NCBI GenBank assembly: GCA_018242565.1
Contig: JAFEBR010000484.1
Location: forward strand, 1-40,026
Direction: 5' to 3'
Length of the DNA stretch: 40,026 nt
DNA from: Planctomycetota bacterium
GTDB lineage: Bacteria > Planctomycetota > Planctomycetia > Planctomycetales > Planctomycetaceae
Shown: positions 17,571 through 26,020 of the stretch, piece after piece
Layout of the letters: each line of letters begins with the position of its first letter
How positions within the stretch are numbered: the stretch's first letter is position 1
Notes under the pieces: model-generated
Databases searched by the model: none
What the model was told of the DNA's origin: nothing
The model's input: only the letters and a program-made list of their open reading frames with translations
Made by a program: the position numbers and the translations under genes

Positions 17571-18911
17571 TCATTCCTGATCTTTTCCGCGCCCCACGGC
17601 CGATCGATCCTCGGCAGACGGATCGACCGGTTTCGCCGCCGGCACCGACTGATCGGCCAGTTCGGCATGTCGATCGGCCCGCTCCGAATCCCCCAATTGG
17701 CGGTACAACTCCGCCAGCGCGGAATGAGCCGGACCATACGTCGGTGCGACCTGTAACAATGCTTCATACCAGCGAACCGCATCGCGACGCGAGACATACT
17801 TCGCCGTCAGGCCGGCGATCTGCATGCGTATCTCGAGATTGTCGGGCGCCTTCCGCAACTGCTTTTCGAGCCGGTTCAGTTCCTCCAGCCGGGGTCGCGA
17901 CTCGGCGACAAACGCGAACAGCGGTTGCGCTGCCGCTGCCTGTCCCGATTCCTTCAGGGCCCGGGCCAGCGCGTACGCCAGATTGGCATGTTCGGGCACC
18001 TGTTGACTGGCCTGCTGCAGCGGTTTCACAGCTTCTGCGGCATCTCCCCGCGATAACAGGGCCTCTCCATAAGCCTTGAGTGTGGCAAAATCATCGGGCT
18101 GGATCTGCAGCGCCTGCCGCAGCAGGTCAATTGCACGATCTATCTGCCCCCCCGCCGCTTCACATTGTGCCAGGCCGCGGAGAGCCACCAGATCGTCCGG
18201 GTGCCGACGCAGGTAGTCGGCAAACAACGGTACGGCCTGATCGGTCTTCAGCCGAACCTGCAATGCCCGGGCATAGGCTAAACGATAGTCGTCATTGTCG
18301 CGTGCCAGTTCCCAGGCCTTGCGATACGACTCTTCGGCGGCTTCCCAATGCACCTGTGATTCATAAAACCGACCGCCCAGAGCCCACGGTTCAGGATCGC
18401 GCGGGTAGTCGGCCTGCCAGAGTTGCAGCGTTTTTTCAGCCTGCCGCAACTGATGATTGAGCATCGACCACTGGTAAAACGCCCGCGCGATTTCCGGCCC
18501 GTCGTCACGCTGATCCGCCAGCAGCGATTCCCAGTCATTCCGCAGTTCATCGAACTGACCGGTCTGCGCCAGAGCCAGACGGCGTTCGCGCTGCACGTCA
18601 GCCAGCGACGCGCCAAGCTGGGTGGCCTTCTGCAGTTTCTGACGCACCTCTTCAAAGTCGAGCCGACGGCGGGCAATCCGCACCTGCACAAGGCAGGTGC
18701 GGGCATCCAGCGGATGTCCCAGCCATTGGCTGCGCGCCACCCAGTTGGCAGCGGCCGCATGCTGTCGGCTTTCGAGGCAGGCTTCCGCCCGTCCCAGGCA
18801 CAGGTCGTTCCAGAAATAGACAGTCAGCCCCACGGCGACCGCCGCACATCCTGCGACGGCCGCCAGTCGGGTGCGTGCCCGTCGGGTCTTCAACCATCTG
18901 GAAACGACCAC
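17571..18911 (-). CDS. Membrane-anchored TPR-repeat protein
   Basis: A 446-residue protein starting at a GTG (18911), with AAGGG about seven bases upstream. An N-terminal basic stretch and one hydrophobic segment (about 14-34) anchor it, after which alpha-helical tetratricopeptide repeats fill the rest (visible units include LRGLAQCEAAGGQIDRAIDLLRQALQ and NLAYALARALKESGQ). It ends in a charged tail. TPR arrays mediate protein-protein contacts, and the domain should face the periplasm. It lies 26 bp after the small lipoprotein gene, so the two are almost certainly co-transcribed. Its neighbour downstream is an ASPIC lipoprotein, a plausible partner. Confidence 0.85.
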   Translation of the reverse strand: MVVSRWLKTRRARTRLAAVAGCAAVAVGLTVYFWNDLCLGRAEACLESRQHAAAANWVARSQWLGHPLDARTCLVQVRIARRRLDFEEVRQKLQKATQLGASLADVQRERRLALAQTGQFDELRNDWESLLADQRDDGPEIARAFYQWSMLNHQLRQAEKTLQLWQADYPRDPEPWALGGRFYESQVHWEAAEESYRKAWELARDNDDYRLAYARALQVRLKTDQAVPLFADYLRRHPDDLVALRGLAQCEAAGGQIDRAIDLLRQALQIQPDDFATLKAYGEALLSRGDAAEAVKPLQQASQQVPEHANLAYALARALKESGQAAAAQPLFAFVAESRPRLEELNRLEKQLRKAPDNLEIRMQIAGLTAKYVSRRDAVRWYEALLQVAPTYGPAHSALAELYRQLGDSERADRHAELADQSVPAAKPVDPSAEDRSAVGRGKDQE

Positions 18912-18937
18912 ATCGCTGCCCTTCAGTCACGCGCGAA

Positions 18938-19444
18938 TCAGATATCGATATTGATCGTGATTGCCGCATTGGTGACTTCGACTTCCTTGGGGGACGTCTT
19001 CGCATCACCCCATTCTTTGGGGAACGGCGGTTCGGGAACGGTCATCGCCGCTTTGCCCTGCTGCATAATCTTCATGGCCATCTCGCCCGACATCTTCGAG
19101 GCTTCTTCAGTGCTGATCTGCTTGCCCCCCATGCCCTGCGACTGATTCGACGCCGCCATCGCCGCGCCGTCGATCAGGACCACTTTGTATTTCCCCGGGT
19201 TGGCTCCCTTGTCGCCGTTGGTGGCGATGGTGAATTTACCTTCGGCGTCGGTCTTGCCGATGCCCGGCTTCGACTTCGCCGTCGCGTCAACGGGTGTTAA
19301 TTGCACGGTAATATTGGCCAGCGGTTTACCGCCGACTTTCAGCGATCCTGTGGCCTGGTACAAGGGCAACGCGCCTTCGCCCCCGGCGCTGCAACCCAGC
19401 AACCCAACCGACAACAACAGCGAACAACTCAACAGACGACGCAT
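18938..19444 (-). CDS. Small lipoprotein with carboxypeptidase-regulatory-like domain
   Basis: A 168-residue lipoprotein. The ATG at 19444 has AGGGAG eight bases upstream and opens a lipoprotein signal (MRRLLSCSLLLSVGLLGCS, lipidated Cys). The mature part begins with a strand-rich module (ATGSLKVGGKPLANITVQLTPVD, then TDAEGKFTIATNGDKGANPGKYKVVL), which matches the transthyretin-like/carboxypeptidase regulatory fold often encoded beside DUF1559 genes in planctomycetes. The remainder is Met/Lys-rich with no motif. It sits between two TPR genes in the leftward series. Exact role unknown; surface display or binding is a guess. Confidence 0.82.
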   Translation of the reverse strand: MRRLLSCSLLLSVGLLGCSAGGEGALPLYQATGSLKVGGKPLANITVQLTPVDATAKSKPGIGKTDAEGKFTIATNGDKGANPGKYKVVLIDGAAMAASNQSQGMGGKQISTEEASKMSGEMAMKIMQQGKAAMTVPEPPFPKEWGDAKTSPKEVEVTNAAITINIDI

Positions 19445-19543
19445 CGTAAGACTCCCTTGCTCAACATGGTGACAAAAACTCATCCCGCCGTCCTCGGTTT
19501 CACACCGCCGGGGCGCAACCTGGCGTTCGATCGAGATGCCGGA

Positions 19544-20815
19544 CTACAGGTTCGCCAGCCTCTCGCGGAGAGCCGTGGCGACCTCTTCGTCCTGGGCGAA
19601 CTCCGCTAATTTTAGCATAGATTCCAGAAATTTCCGATCATTGAGACTCTCTGCCGATTTGGACAGCGATTTGACTTCCGTCGTCAGAGCTTTTGAAATC
19701 TTGTAAATCTCAAAGTACCTGGCCGATTCTTCCAGTCGGCCCCGTCGACGCAGCAGGTCATGCAATTGAAAATGAATCTGCCACCAGTACGGATCGAGAG
19801 CAAACGCCTGCCGCAGGGCCCGCTCGGCGGATTCGAAATCGCCATTCACATCGGCACACCAGGCACGGGCCCGCCAGAAGCGTGCGTCGCCATCCGCGAT
19901 TTTTGCGGGGACCGCTTCGAGCAGTTCCTGTACGCGATCGAGGTCTCCGTCGCTGATATTCTGATTCAGAAAGTACGCCACCAATTCCAGGTTGTGCGGG
20001 TACTTTTCCAGTAACTGTTCGGGGGTCGGAATGTGTTCAAAATCGGCCGCATGCAAGAGATCGGTCTTGGCCTCGGATACGTACACCTGCAGTGCTTGCG
20101 CCACCTCGAACGTTTCATCGTGCGGATCAGCCTCGCGCCAATGCTCGTTATGACGATACAGCGACGCGCTGTAGAGCCAACTGGTGCCCAGCAGATACAC
20201 ATACGATTCGGGACTCTCGCGCCGCGCACGAATCGCCTGGCGAATCCGCCGAACCATCTCGGCCCGCTGCAACGTCATCGTGAAGTAAAAGATCGCCTGT
20301 TTATGCACCATCAAAATGCGGGAATCGAGCGCCAGTACCTCGTCGCACGTCTGCACACCAATCCGCGGTCGATTCAGATTCTCGAATTCGATCATCGCCT
20401 TGCGGACCAGGGCCCCCACCGCCCGTGAATCATCGCGCGGAACCCGCCCCAGAAATTCGGCGGCGTGTTCGTAGTCTTCCAGCCCCTCGGCAGCCTCGGC
20501 CCGCATCAACCACGGATCGGCCGTCTGCGGCGCGATGACCGACCAGCGGGCCGCGACCTCTGCCAGTTCGTTCAACTGACTGTGGGTACTCAAGATGCGG
20601 CACTGCCGACTGAGTTCTGCAACCGACTCGCCACGCCACGGCCGCCACACCGCGAGTCCCGCGGCAACACCACCACACACGACCAGCCAGATCCACCACC
20701 GTGAACTCTTGTGAGCGACAGTCACCGTGTCGTGGACAACGGGGTCCGCCGTCTGGACGGCCTGCTCGACGGCTCCACTCGGACCGGCATTCGGTATCGC
20801 CGAATCGTGAATCAT
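19544..20815 (-). CDS. TPR-like membrane protein, translationally coupled to ASPIC gene
   Basis: A 423-residue protein. Its ATG at 20815 overlaps the stop of the ASPIC gene upstream in the ATGA arrangement, so translation is probably coupled. A cytoplasmic tail of about 38 residues is followed by one membrane segment (WWIWLVVCGGVAAGLAVW). The rest is helical and TPR-like (LNELAEVAARWSVIAPQTADPWLMRAEAAEGL; FESAERALRQAFALDPYWWQIHFQLHDLLRRRG). It should expose repeats to the periplasm. The coupling points to a stoichiometric partnership with the ASPIC lipoprotein. Confidence 0.85.
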   Translation of the reverse strand: MIHDSAIPNAGPSGAVEQAVQTADPVVHDTVTVAHKSSRWWIWLVVCGGVAAGLAVWRPWRGESVAELSRQCRILSTHSQLNELAEVAARWSVIAPQTADPWLMRAEAAEGLEDYEHAAEFLGRVPRDDSRAVGALVRKAMIEFENLNRPRIGVQTCDEVLALDSRILMVHKQAIFYFTMTLQRAEMVRRIRQAIRARRESPESYVYLLGTSWLYSASLYRHNEHWREADPHDETFEVAQALQVYVSEAKTDLLHAADFEHIPTPEQLLEKYPHNLELVAYFLNQNISDGDLDRVQELLEAVPAKIADGDARFWRARAWCADVNGDFESAERALRQAFALDPYWWQIHFQLHDLLRRRGRLEESARYFEIYKISKALTTEVKSLSKSAESLNDRKFLESMLKLAEFAQDEEVATALRERLANL

Positions 20816-22719
20816 CGTGTGGCCCCCTCCGTTTCGGCACGGGCGGCACCGCTGGCCGTCGACGCCCCGTCGCTCTGCGCCTGCACGCCCGATGGCGGCC
20901 GCTGCCGCAGCACGACCTGCTGATCGAGAGTCACTCCGTTTACGGTCTCGCGGTCACCGTTCGGCCAGCGAATCTCGAGATCGACCGGACCAGCGTCAGT
21001 CCCCAGGCCGAAGATCAGCGCTGCTTCATGAGCCGAGCAGTAACTGACACCCCCGGCGAGTTCCTGGGTCAGGGTTTTGTCCCCCTGCCGCAGCACGACG
21101 CGCGTACCGATGCCCCGGCGGTTGCCCAGCGCCTGGCAGCGGATCTTCAGCCAGTGGCCGCGTTCGGAATCGTTACGCAAGATGGCGGCGGGCAGGTTCT
21201 GGTGCACGACGCACAGGTCCCAGTCGCCGTCGTTGTCGAAATCGCCACAGGCGAGTCCCCGGCCAATCAGTTTTCGCGAGAAAAACTCTCCCGCCTGGGC
21301 CGAGCAGTTAACGAATCGTGGACCTTCAAAGCTGAACAGCATCGGTTCCATTTCATGATCGTCACCCCGTTCGCGCCAATCGTCGACATGCCCGTTGGTG
21401 ATGAAGATGTCTTCGTGGCCATCCTGGTTGAAGTCGGCCATCCATGTACCGAATCCCAGTTTCGTGAGGGTCGGCGCGTACAGCCCGACCAGTCCGGTGA
21501 CATCCTGAAAACCAGCCGTTCCCAGATTCTTGTACAGCGTATTGCCTTCTCGCGTGAAATTTGTGCAGTACAGATCCAGCCACCCATTATGGTCAAAGTC
21601 GCCGAGCGCGATCCCCATGCTGGCCTGCATGAGTCCTTCGCCACTCACCGCGCACCCCAGAAAATTCGCCGATTCCACGAACCGCCCCTGCCCCTGATTG
21701 ATGAACAGAAAATTGGCCGTCGTGTCGTTGGCGACGTAGATGTCGGGCAGGCCGTCGTTGTTCAAGTCAGCAATCACGACTCCCAACCCCTTGCCATCGG
21801 GCGCGGTCAGGCCATGCTGGTCGAGCGCGGCGACGAAGGTGCCGTCGCCCCGGCTGAAGTAGCATTCGTCGGGCACGGCCGCCAGGTGTTTCGGGTGGCA
21901 CGTACCCTGCTTACCGGTCGCGCCATAGCACAGAATCGGATGATACGGATCGTATTCGACGTAATTGCAGACGTACAAATCAAGATGGCCATCACCATCG
22001 AGATCGGACCAGGCGGCACTGGTGGTCCAAAGCTTGTCCGAAACACCCGACAGCCGACTGACATTAATGTAGGTTCCATCTCCCTGGTTCTTCAGGAGCG
22101 TATCGGGGCCGACGTTACTGACGAAGATGTCGTCGAAACCATCGTCGTCATAGTCGGCGATTGCGACCCCCTGCCCGTATCGCCGTTCATCGATCCCTGC
22201 GACCTCGGCGACACTCACGAACCGTCCCGGTTCAACCTGCCGAAACAACTGATCGTTCGGTTCCGCGGCCGGATCATCCGTCGCCGGGTTGCCTCCCTGG
22301 CAGAAGTACAAGTCCAACAGGCCATCGCCGTCGAAGTCGAGCCAGCCGGCTCCCCCTCCGCTGGCTTCGACCATCAGCGAGCGCCCCGAGACGCCATTCG
22401 CATAAGAGAAGCGAATTCCCAGTTCGTCAGCAACTTCCGTGAACCGGGGAAACGTCGTAAGCCGGGGCTTCGACTGGGCGCGCGACCGCTCGGCGGCCGG
22501 TTTCGATGCAGTGGCCGCGGAAGGCGCCACTGCGACCTCCGTCGGCGCAGTGCTGGACTGAGCAGAAGATTGCCCAGAACGGACCGCCTCGGGCATCGCG
22601 GGTTGCGGCGCGGGATCAGCGCAACCGCCGGCCCAGATCGCCCACAGGCTGGCAGCCAACCCCGGCAATCGCGGTCCGAGACCGCGGAAAACCTTGCCTC
22701 GGTGGCTCACGCTCTCCAC
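20812..22719 (-). CDS. FG-GAP / ASPIC-UnbV (CRTAC1-like) lipoprotein
   Basis: About 635 residues from a GTG at 22719; a GTG at 22710 with GGAG just upstream is an equally good start. Near the N-terminus is a lipobox-like WAGGC. A Pro/Ala/Ser linker leads into FG-GAP/VCBS blades with Ca-binding loops (DFDGDGLLDLY, DYDDDGFDDIF, DLDGDGHLDLY, DFDNDGDWDL) and a C-terminal ASPIC/UnbV module (GIGTRVVLRQGDKTL, LEIRWPNGDRETVNG). It is a paralogue of the proteins at 15659-17443 and 24169-25950. A cell-surface or periplasmic propeller is expected. A U-tract terminator lies just upstream of its start, between it and the DUF1559 gene. Confidence 0.92.
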   Translation of the reverse strand: MESVSHRGKVFRGLGPRLPGLAASLWAIWAGGCADPAPQPAMPEAVRSGQSSAQSSTAPTEVAVAPSAATASKPAAERSRAQSKPRLTTFPRFTEVADELGIRFSYANGVSGRSLMVEASGGGAGWLDFDGDGLLDLYFCQGGNPATDDPAAEPNDQLFRQVEPGRFVSVAEVAGIDERRYGQGVAIADYDDDGFDDIFVSNVGPDTLLKNQGDGTYINVSRLSGVSDKLWTTSAAWSDLDGDGHLDLYVCNYVEYDPYHPILCYGATGKQGTCHPKHLAAVPDECYFSRGDGTFVAALDQHGLTAPDGKGLGVVIADLNNDGLPDIYVANDTTANFLFINQGQGRFVESANFLGCAVSGEGLMQASMGIALGDFDHNGWLDLYCTNFTREGNTLYKNLGTAGFQDVTGLVGLYAPTLTKLGFGTWMADFNQDGHEDIFITNGHVDDWRERGDDHEMEPMLFSFEGPRFVNCSAQAGEFFSRKLIGRGLACGDFDNDGDWDLCVVHQNLPAAILRNDSERGHWLKIRCQALGNRRGIGTRVVLRQGDKTLTQELAGGVSYCSAHEAALIFGLGTDAGPVDLEIRWPNGDRETVNGVTLDQQVVLRQRPPSGVQAQSDGASTASGAARAETEGATR

Positions 22720-22721
22720 CT

Positions 22722-22762
22722 AAATAAAAAATGCTCGTCACCGGCACGCCGCCGGTGACGAG
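22722..22762 (-). terminator. Intrinsic terminator between DUF1559 and ASPIC genes
   Basis: On the minus strand, a 12-bp perfect stem (CTCGTCACCGGC and its complement) with a 5-nt loop is followed two bases later by TTTTTTATTT. It lies 45 bp after the DUF1559 stop and ends only a few bases before the start of the ASPIC gene, so readthrough would set expression of the downstream genes. Confidence 0.85.
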
Positions 22763-22806
22763 ACTGATGAACAAATCACGTCAATCGCTACTGAACCTGC
22801 GACGGG

Positions 22807-23862
22807 TTAGAAGTCGCCGACCGGGTAGCTGCCGTTGCGGGTCGCCAGAGCCTGGATCGTAATCATCGCCATGTTATCGGAGATGTACTTCACCGAGCCG
22901 TCGGCCATCGCGACATGGCATCCACCGATGTGGGTGCTGCTCATGCCGTGGCACTTGTGCGGATCCGGATAGCCATAGTTCTGATTGATCAGATTGCAGG
23001 CCGTCGAGACTTGCATGGTGCTGGGCCAGCCACTGTCGCCTGCGGTTTGGCCGGGCTGAAGCCGACCTTGCGACCAGTGATGATCTTCCATCACGAGAAT
23101 CGTCTGCGACGTTCCGTCGATGATATCGCTGACCTTTGCGGTGCCGAAGAACGAGAACACGCCATCCACACCCTGCAGGTAGTGATAGACCGCATCGCCT
23201 TCACCCCAGGCCCAGGTCGAACCACCGTTCGTCTGGTTCAGCGGAATCGAAACATAGTTGCTGCCGCCTTTGGGCACAGGCACCGGTCCACCGCCGTTGC
23301 CGGTGGTGCAGTCGCGCCAGTCGCTGACGATGAAGCCCATGTTGCCGGTGTAGTCGGTGCGGGCCACGTTGCCCACGCCGCCGCCGCTGCAGCCAGCCAC
23401 GTCGCAATTCACGAACTTCGGCTGAGGATTGCTCGGGCAGAGCAGAGCCTGAATCGTGGTGGTGTACAGGAACGTGTTGCTGGCCGAAGTCCAGCCAAGC
23501 GAACCCGCGCCACCCGGACCGGGAGTCCAGTCATTGAAGTTGATTTTGTTGTAGATCGGAGCCTGATCCAACTGCGGCAAGGCCATTACGATCCAGCCAA
23601 AGTCCCCCGTTCCCTGCTGCCAGTTGCCGGCGTTTTCGCCGATCGGTCGACCGTCGTAGTTGTTGGGGAACTGGTTGTACTGCTCATGGTAGTTGTGGCA
23701 GGCCAACGCCAACTGCTTCAGGTTGTTCTTACATTGAGTGCGGCGGGCTGCCTCGCGGGCCTGTTGGACGGCCGGCAGCAGCAGGGCCACCAGCACGGCG
23801 ATAATCGCGATCACCACCAGCAACTCAATCAGTGTAAACGCACGTGACTTTCTGTTTCTCAT
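22807..23862 (-). CDS. DUF1559 prepilin-like protein
   Basis: A 351-residue DUF1559 protein, a family hugely expanded in planctomycetes. The ATG at 23862 has AGGAG seven bases upstream. The N-terminus is a type IV prepilin signal: KSRA, then FTLIELLVVIAIIAVLVALLLPAV, with cleavage expected before Phe9 and the conserved Glu at mature position 5. The usual VQQAREAARRTQCKNNLKQLALACHNYH follows. The C-terminus has the family H-x-DG signature (CHVAMADGSVKYISDNM). The product should form or decorate pilus/pseudopilus-like filaments, though the biological role of the family is poorly known. A strong terminator follows; a divergent ASPIC gene lies upstream. Confidence 0.94.
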   Translation of the reverse strand: MRNRKSRAFTLIELLVVIAIIAVLVALLLPAVQQAREAARRTQCKNNLKQLALACHNYHEQYNQFPNNYDGRPIGENAGNWQQGTGDFGWIVMALPQLDQAPIYNKINFNDWTPGPGGAGSLGWTSASNTFLYTTTIQALLCPSNPQPKFVNCDVAGCSGGGVGNVARTDYTGNMGFIVSDWRDCTTGNGGGPVPVPKGGSNYVSIPLNQTNGGSTWAWGEGDAVYHYLQGVDGVFSFFGTAKVSDIIDGTSQTILVMEDHHWSQGRLQPGQTAGDSGWPSTMQVSTACNLINQNYGYPDPHKCHGMSSTHIGGCHVAMADGSVKYISDNMAMITIQALATRNGSYPVGDF

Positions 23863-24168
23863 ACGCAATCTCCTGAACACCAAACCAAAAAAGATCCCTG
23901 AAAATCCCAGGGGAAAAAGTCGAGTCACTCAATCGAAATCGAAAATCCTGACGCCGTGGGCCTCACACGTCCCTGTGCCTCAAAATTGGACATTAATGTC
24001 CTATTTTTCTATTCCAATAGATGAACTCTCAGCATCCCAAACGCATCTGCGCAACCTGATGCCTTTTGTGATTCTAGGGGCGGCTGACGAAGATCGTCAA
24101 GGCTGAAGATTTTTCACAAATCTGCAAGATTCCGCAGCCATTCGCCCCGGCCACCAGGCGAACCCCCA
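23863..24168. other. Divergent intergenic region with a perfect palindrome
   Basis: About 306 bp between the DUF1559 prepilin and the third ASPIC gene. It is notably AT-rich for this genome. It contains the 14-bp palindrome at 23988-24001 and several A/T runs, but no gene. Confidence 0.55.
23988..24001. promoter_or_regulatory. 14-bp perfect palindrome GGACATTAATGTCC
   Basis: This perfect dyad lies roughly in the middle of the divergent promoter region, inside an AT-rich stretch. Its form suits a homodimeric regulator controlling one or both divergent genes. No cognate regulator is encoded in the window, and the assignment is by symmetry and position only. Confidence 0.4.
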
Positions 24169-25950
24169 ATGAATGGCCGGTACAATTCCTTCGTGAAGAC
24201 TCGAAAACTGCCTTTGGTCTGGATCTGGTTGACAGCGTTTGGGCTCTCAGCCTGCTCAGATTCCGCGCCGCGGGACATGCCGTCGTCCCCCACACCAGTT
24301 GCCAAGACCCCTTCCCTTCCGCCGCCCACTTCCCCTACTCCGTCCCGCCCCCCCCGGGAGCCGGTGGAGTCCCCCTCCCGACTCGTTACGTCCAGACACC
24401 TGGTATTTCGTGAACTGGCTCAGATGTCGGGTCTCATTCATGCCTGGCCTGAACAGCCTCGACCATTGACCTCGCTGCAGGCCTTCGGTGTGGGCTGCGC
24501 GGCATTCGATCTCGACAACGACGGCTGGCAGGACGTCCTGCTGGTCGCTCAACCTCATCCCCGCCTGTTCCGCAATTCTGGACACAGGCGGTTCGTCGAT
24601 GTCACCGCGGGGAGCGGACTCGACCAACTGTCCGGCGACTGGCGCGGTTGTGCCGTCGGAGACTACGATGGTGATGGCCTGCTCGACTTACTCATCACCG
24701 GTTACCACGGCCTGGCCCTCTGCCGCAACCTGGGCAACTCTCGATTCGCCAACGCCACCGTTGAATCCGGTCTGGATCCCCACAACCTCGGGGAATGGGG
24801 TTCGAGTGCCGGATTCATGGACCTCGACGGCGATCAATGGCTCGATCTCGTGATTTTAAATTACGTGGTCTTCGGCCCCGATTCGCAGCAATATTGCGAG
24901 CATCACGGCGTGCGCTCGGGATGTAACCCGCGCATGACCTACCCCCCCGAACGCGGCCGCATCTGGCGCAATACCGGAACCGGCCGGTTCGAAGCGATCC
25001 CTCAGGAGCAAGCCATGGCCGCCACCCACGGCTTGGCACTGGTCGTTTCCTTCAGTGACTTCGACGACGACGGACGGATCGACTTTTACGTCGGCAACGA
25101 CGGAGTGCCGGCCGACCTGCTGCACAATCAAGGTGCGATGACCTTTCACAACACGGCCCGTGTGGCGGGTCTTGAACAGGTCGAGAGCGGAGCGGTCGCC
25201 GCGATGGGATCGGACCTGGCCGACTTTGACCGAGATGGGCGCCTCGATCTGGCCGTCACCAACTGGCAAGGGCTGGGTGCGGTTCTCTTCCGTGGCCTCG
25301 GCCAGGGATTGTTTTTCGACCAGTCGCAGATTTCGGGACTGACGCGAAGCACCAAGGATTTCATGGGATTCGGCCTGAAGTGGATCGATTTCGAAAACGA
25401 TGGCTGGCCAGATCTGTTCCTGGTCAACGGTCATGTCTACGACAATTCCGACCAGGTCGAAGGCCCCACGGCCCGGTTTCGCCAGCCGCTCAACCTGCTC
25501 GTCAACGTGCAGGGCCGTCGTCTGGTGGATGTCGTTCCCGCGCTACCCGAAGAGATGCAGTCCCCTCTCGTCGGTCGAGGCTCGGCGACCGCTGATTTTG
25601 ACAACGACGGCCGAGTCGATTTGCTCGCCGTCGACCTCGAAGGCCCCGTCCGTTTATTCCACAACGAAACCGAAACGACGCATCACTGGCTGAAACTCGA
25701 TCTGCGGGGCAAAGCCCCCAACACGTTTGGATACGGCGCACGATTGGTGGGGCGGTCAGGGACTCGTGTATGGCGTGCCGACCTGTCACCTGCCTCCAGT
25801 TATCTCTCTTCCAGCGATCCGCGGATTCACTGGGGTCTGGGTGACACTACGACGCTCGAAACTCTGACCATCCGCTGGCCCGATGGGACTGAACAGACCT
25901 TGAACGGTATCGCCGCCGACCAGATCATGCGGATCGACCAACCGAAATAG
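24169..25950 (+). CDS. FG-GAP / ASPIC-UnbV (CRTAC1-like) lipoprotein
   Basis: 593 residues from the ATG at 24169; a GTG at 24193 would also give the lipoprotein signal (PLVWIWLTAFGLSAC, lipidated Cys). A long Pro/Ser/Thr spacer (about 33-60) follows, then FG-GAP blades with acidic loops (DLDNDGWQDVL, DYDGDGLLDLL, DFDRDGRLDLA, DFDNDGRVDLL) and a C-terminal ASPIC/UnbV module (FGYGARLVGRSGTRVW, LETLTIRWPDGTEQTLNG). Third paralogue of the locus, on the opposite strand and divergent from the DUF1559 gene. Expected on the cell surface or in the periplasm. Confidence 0.92.
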   Translation: MNGRYNSFVKTRKLPLVWIWLTAFGLSACSDSAPRDMPSSPTPVAKTPSLPPPTSPTPSRPPREPVESPSRLVTSRHLVFRELAQMSGLIHAWPEQPRPLTSLQAFGVGCAAFDLDNDGWQDVLLVAQPHPRLFRNSGHRRFVDVTAGSGLDQLSGDWRGCAVGDYDGDGLLDLLITGYHGLALCRNLGNSRFANATVESGLDPHNLGEWGSSAGFMDLDGDQWLDLVILNYVVFGPDSQQYCEHHGVRSGCNPRMTYPPERGRIWRNTGTGRFEAIPQEQAMAATHGLALVVSFSDFDDDGRIDFYVGNDGVPADLLHNQGAMTFHNTARVAGLEQVESGAVAAMGSDLADFDRDGRLDLAVTNWQGLGAVLFRGLGQGLFFDQSQISGLTRSTKDFMGFGLKWIDFENDGWPDLFLVNGHVYDNSDQVEGPTARFRQPLNLLVNVQGRRLVDVVPALPEEMQSPLVGRGSATADFDNDGRVDLLAVDLEGPVRLFHNETETTHHWLKLDLRGKAPNTFGYGARLVGRSGTRVWRADLSPASSYLSSSDPRIHWGLGDTTTLETLTIRWPDGTEQTLNGIAADQIMRIDQPK

Positions 25951-26020
25951 CTCACCCGCGGCACGGCGACCGCCGAGACACCTCTGACACGTGACCAACT
26001 TGCCCCACAGAGGTTGGGGT

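Noticed and set aside
20701-22758. Long open frame (685 codons) on the plus strand opposite the ASPIC lipoprotein gene
   Set aside because: It mirrors the GC-rich third-codon pattern of the real gene on the other strand, has no signal or domain motif, and the minus-strand product has clear FG-GAP and ASPIC motifs.
25980-26014. Possible terminator ACCTCTG/CAGAGGT between the convergent ASPIC and kinase genes
   Set aside because: Only 7 bp with a 21-base loop and no U-tract; too weak to call.
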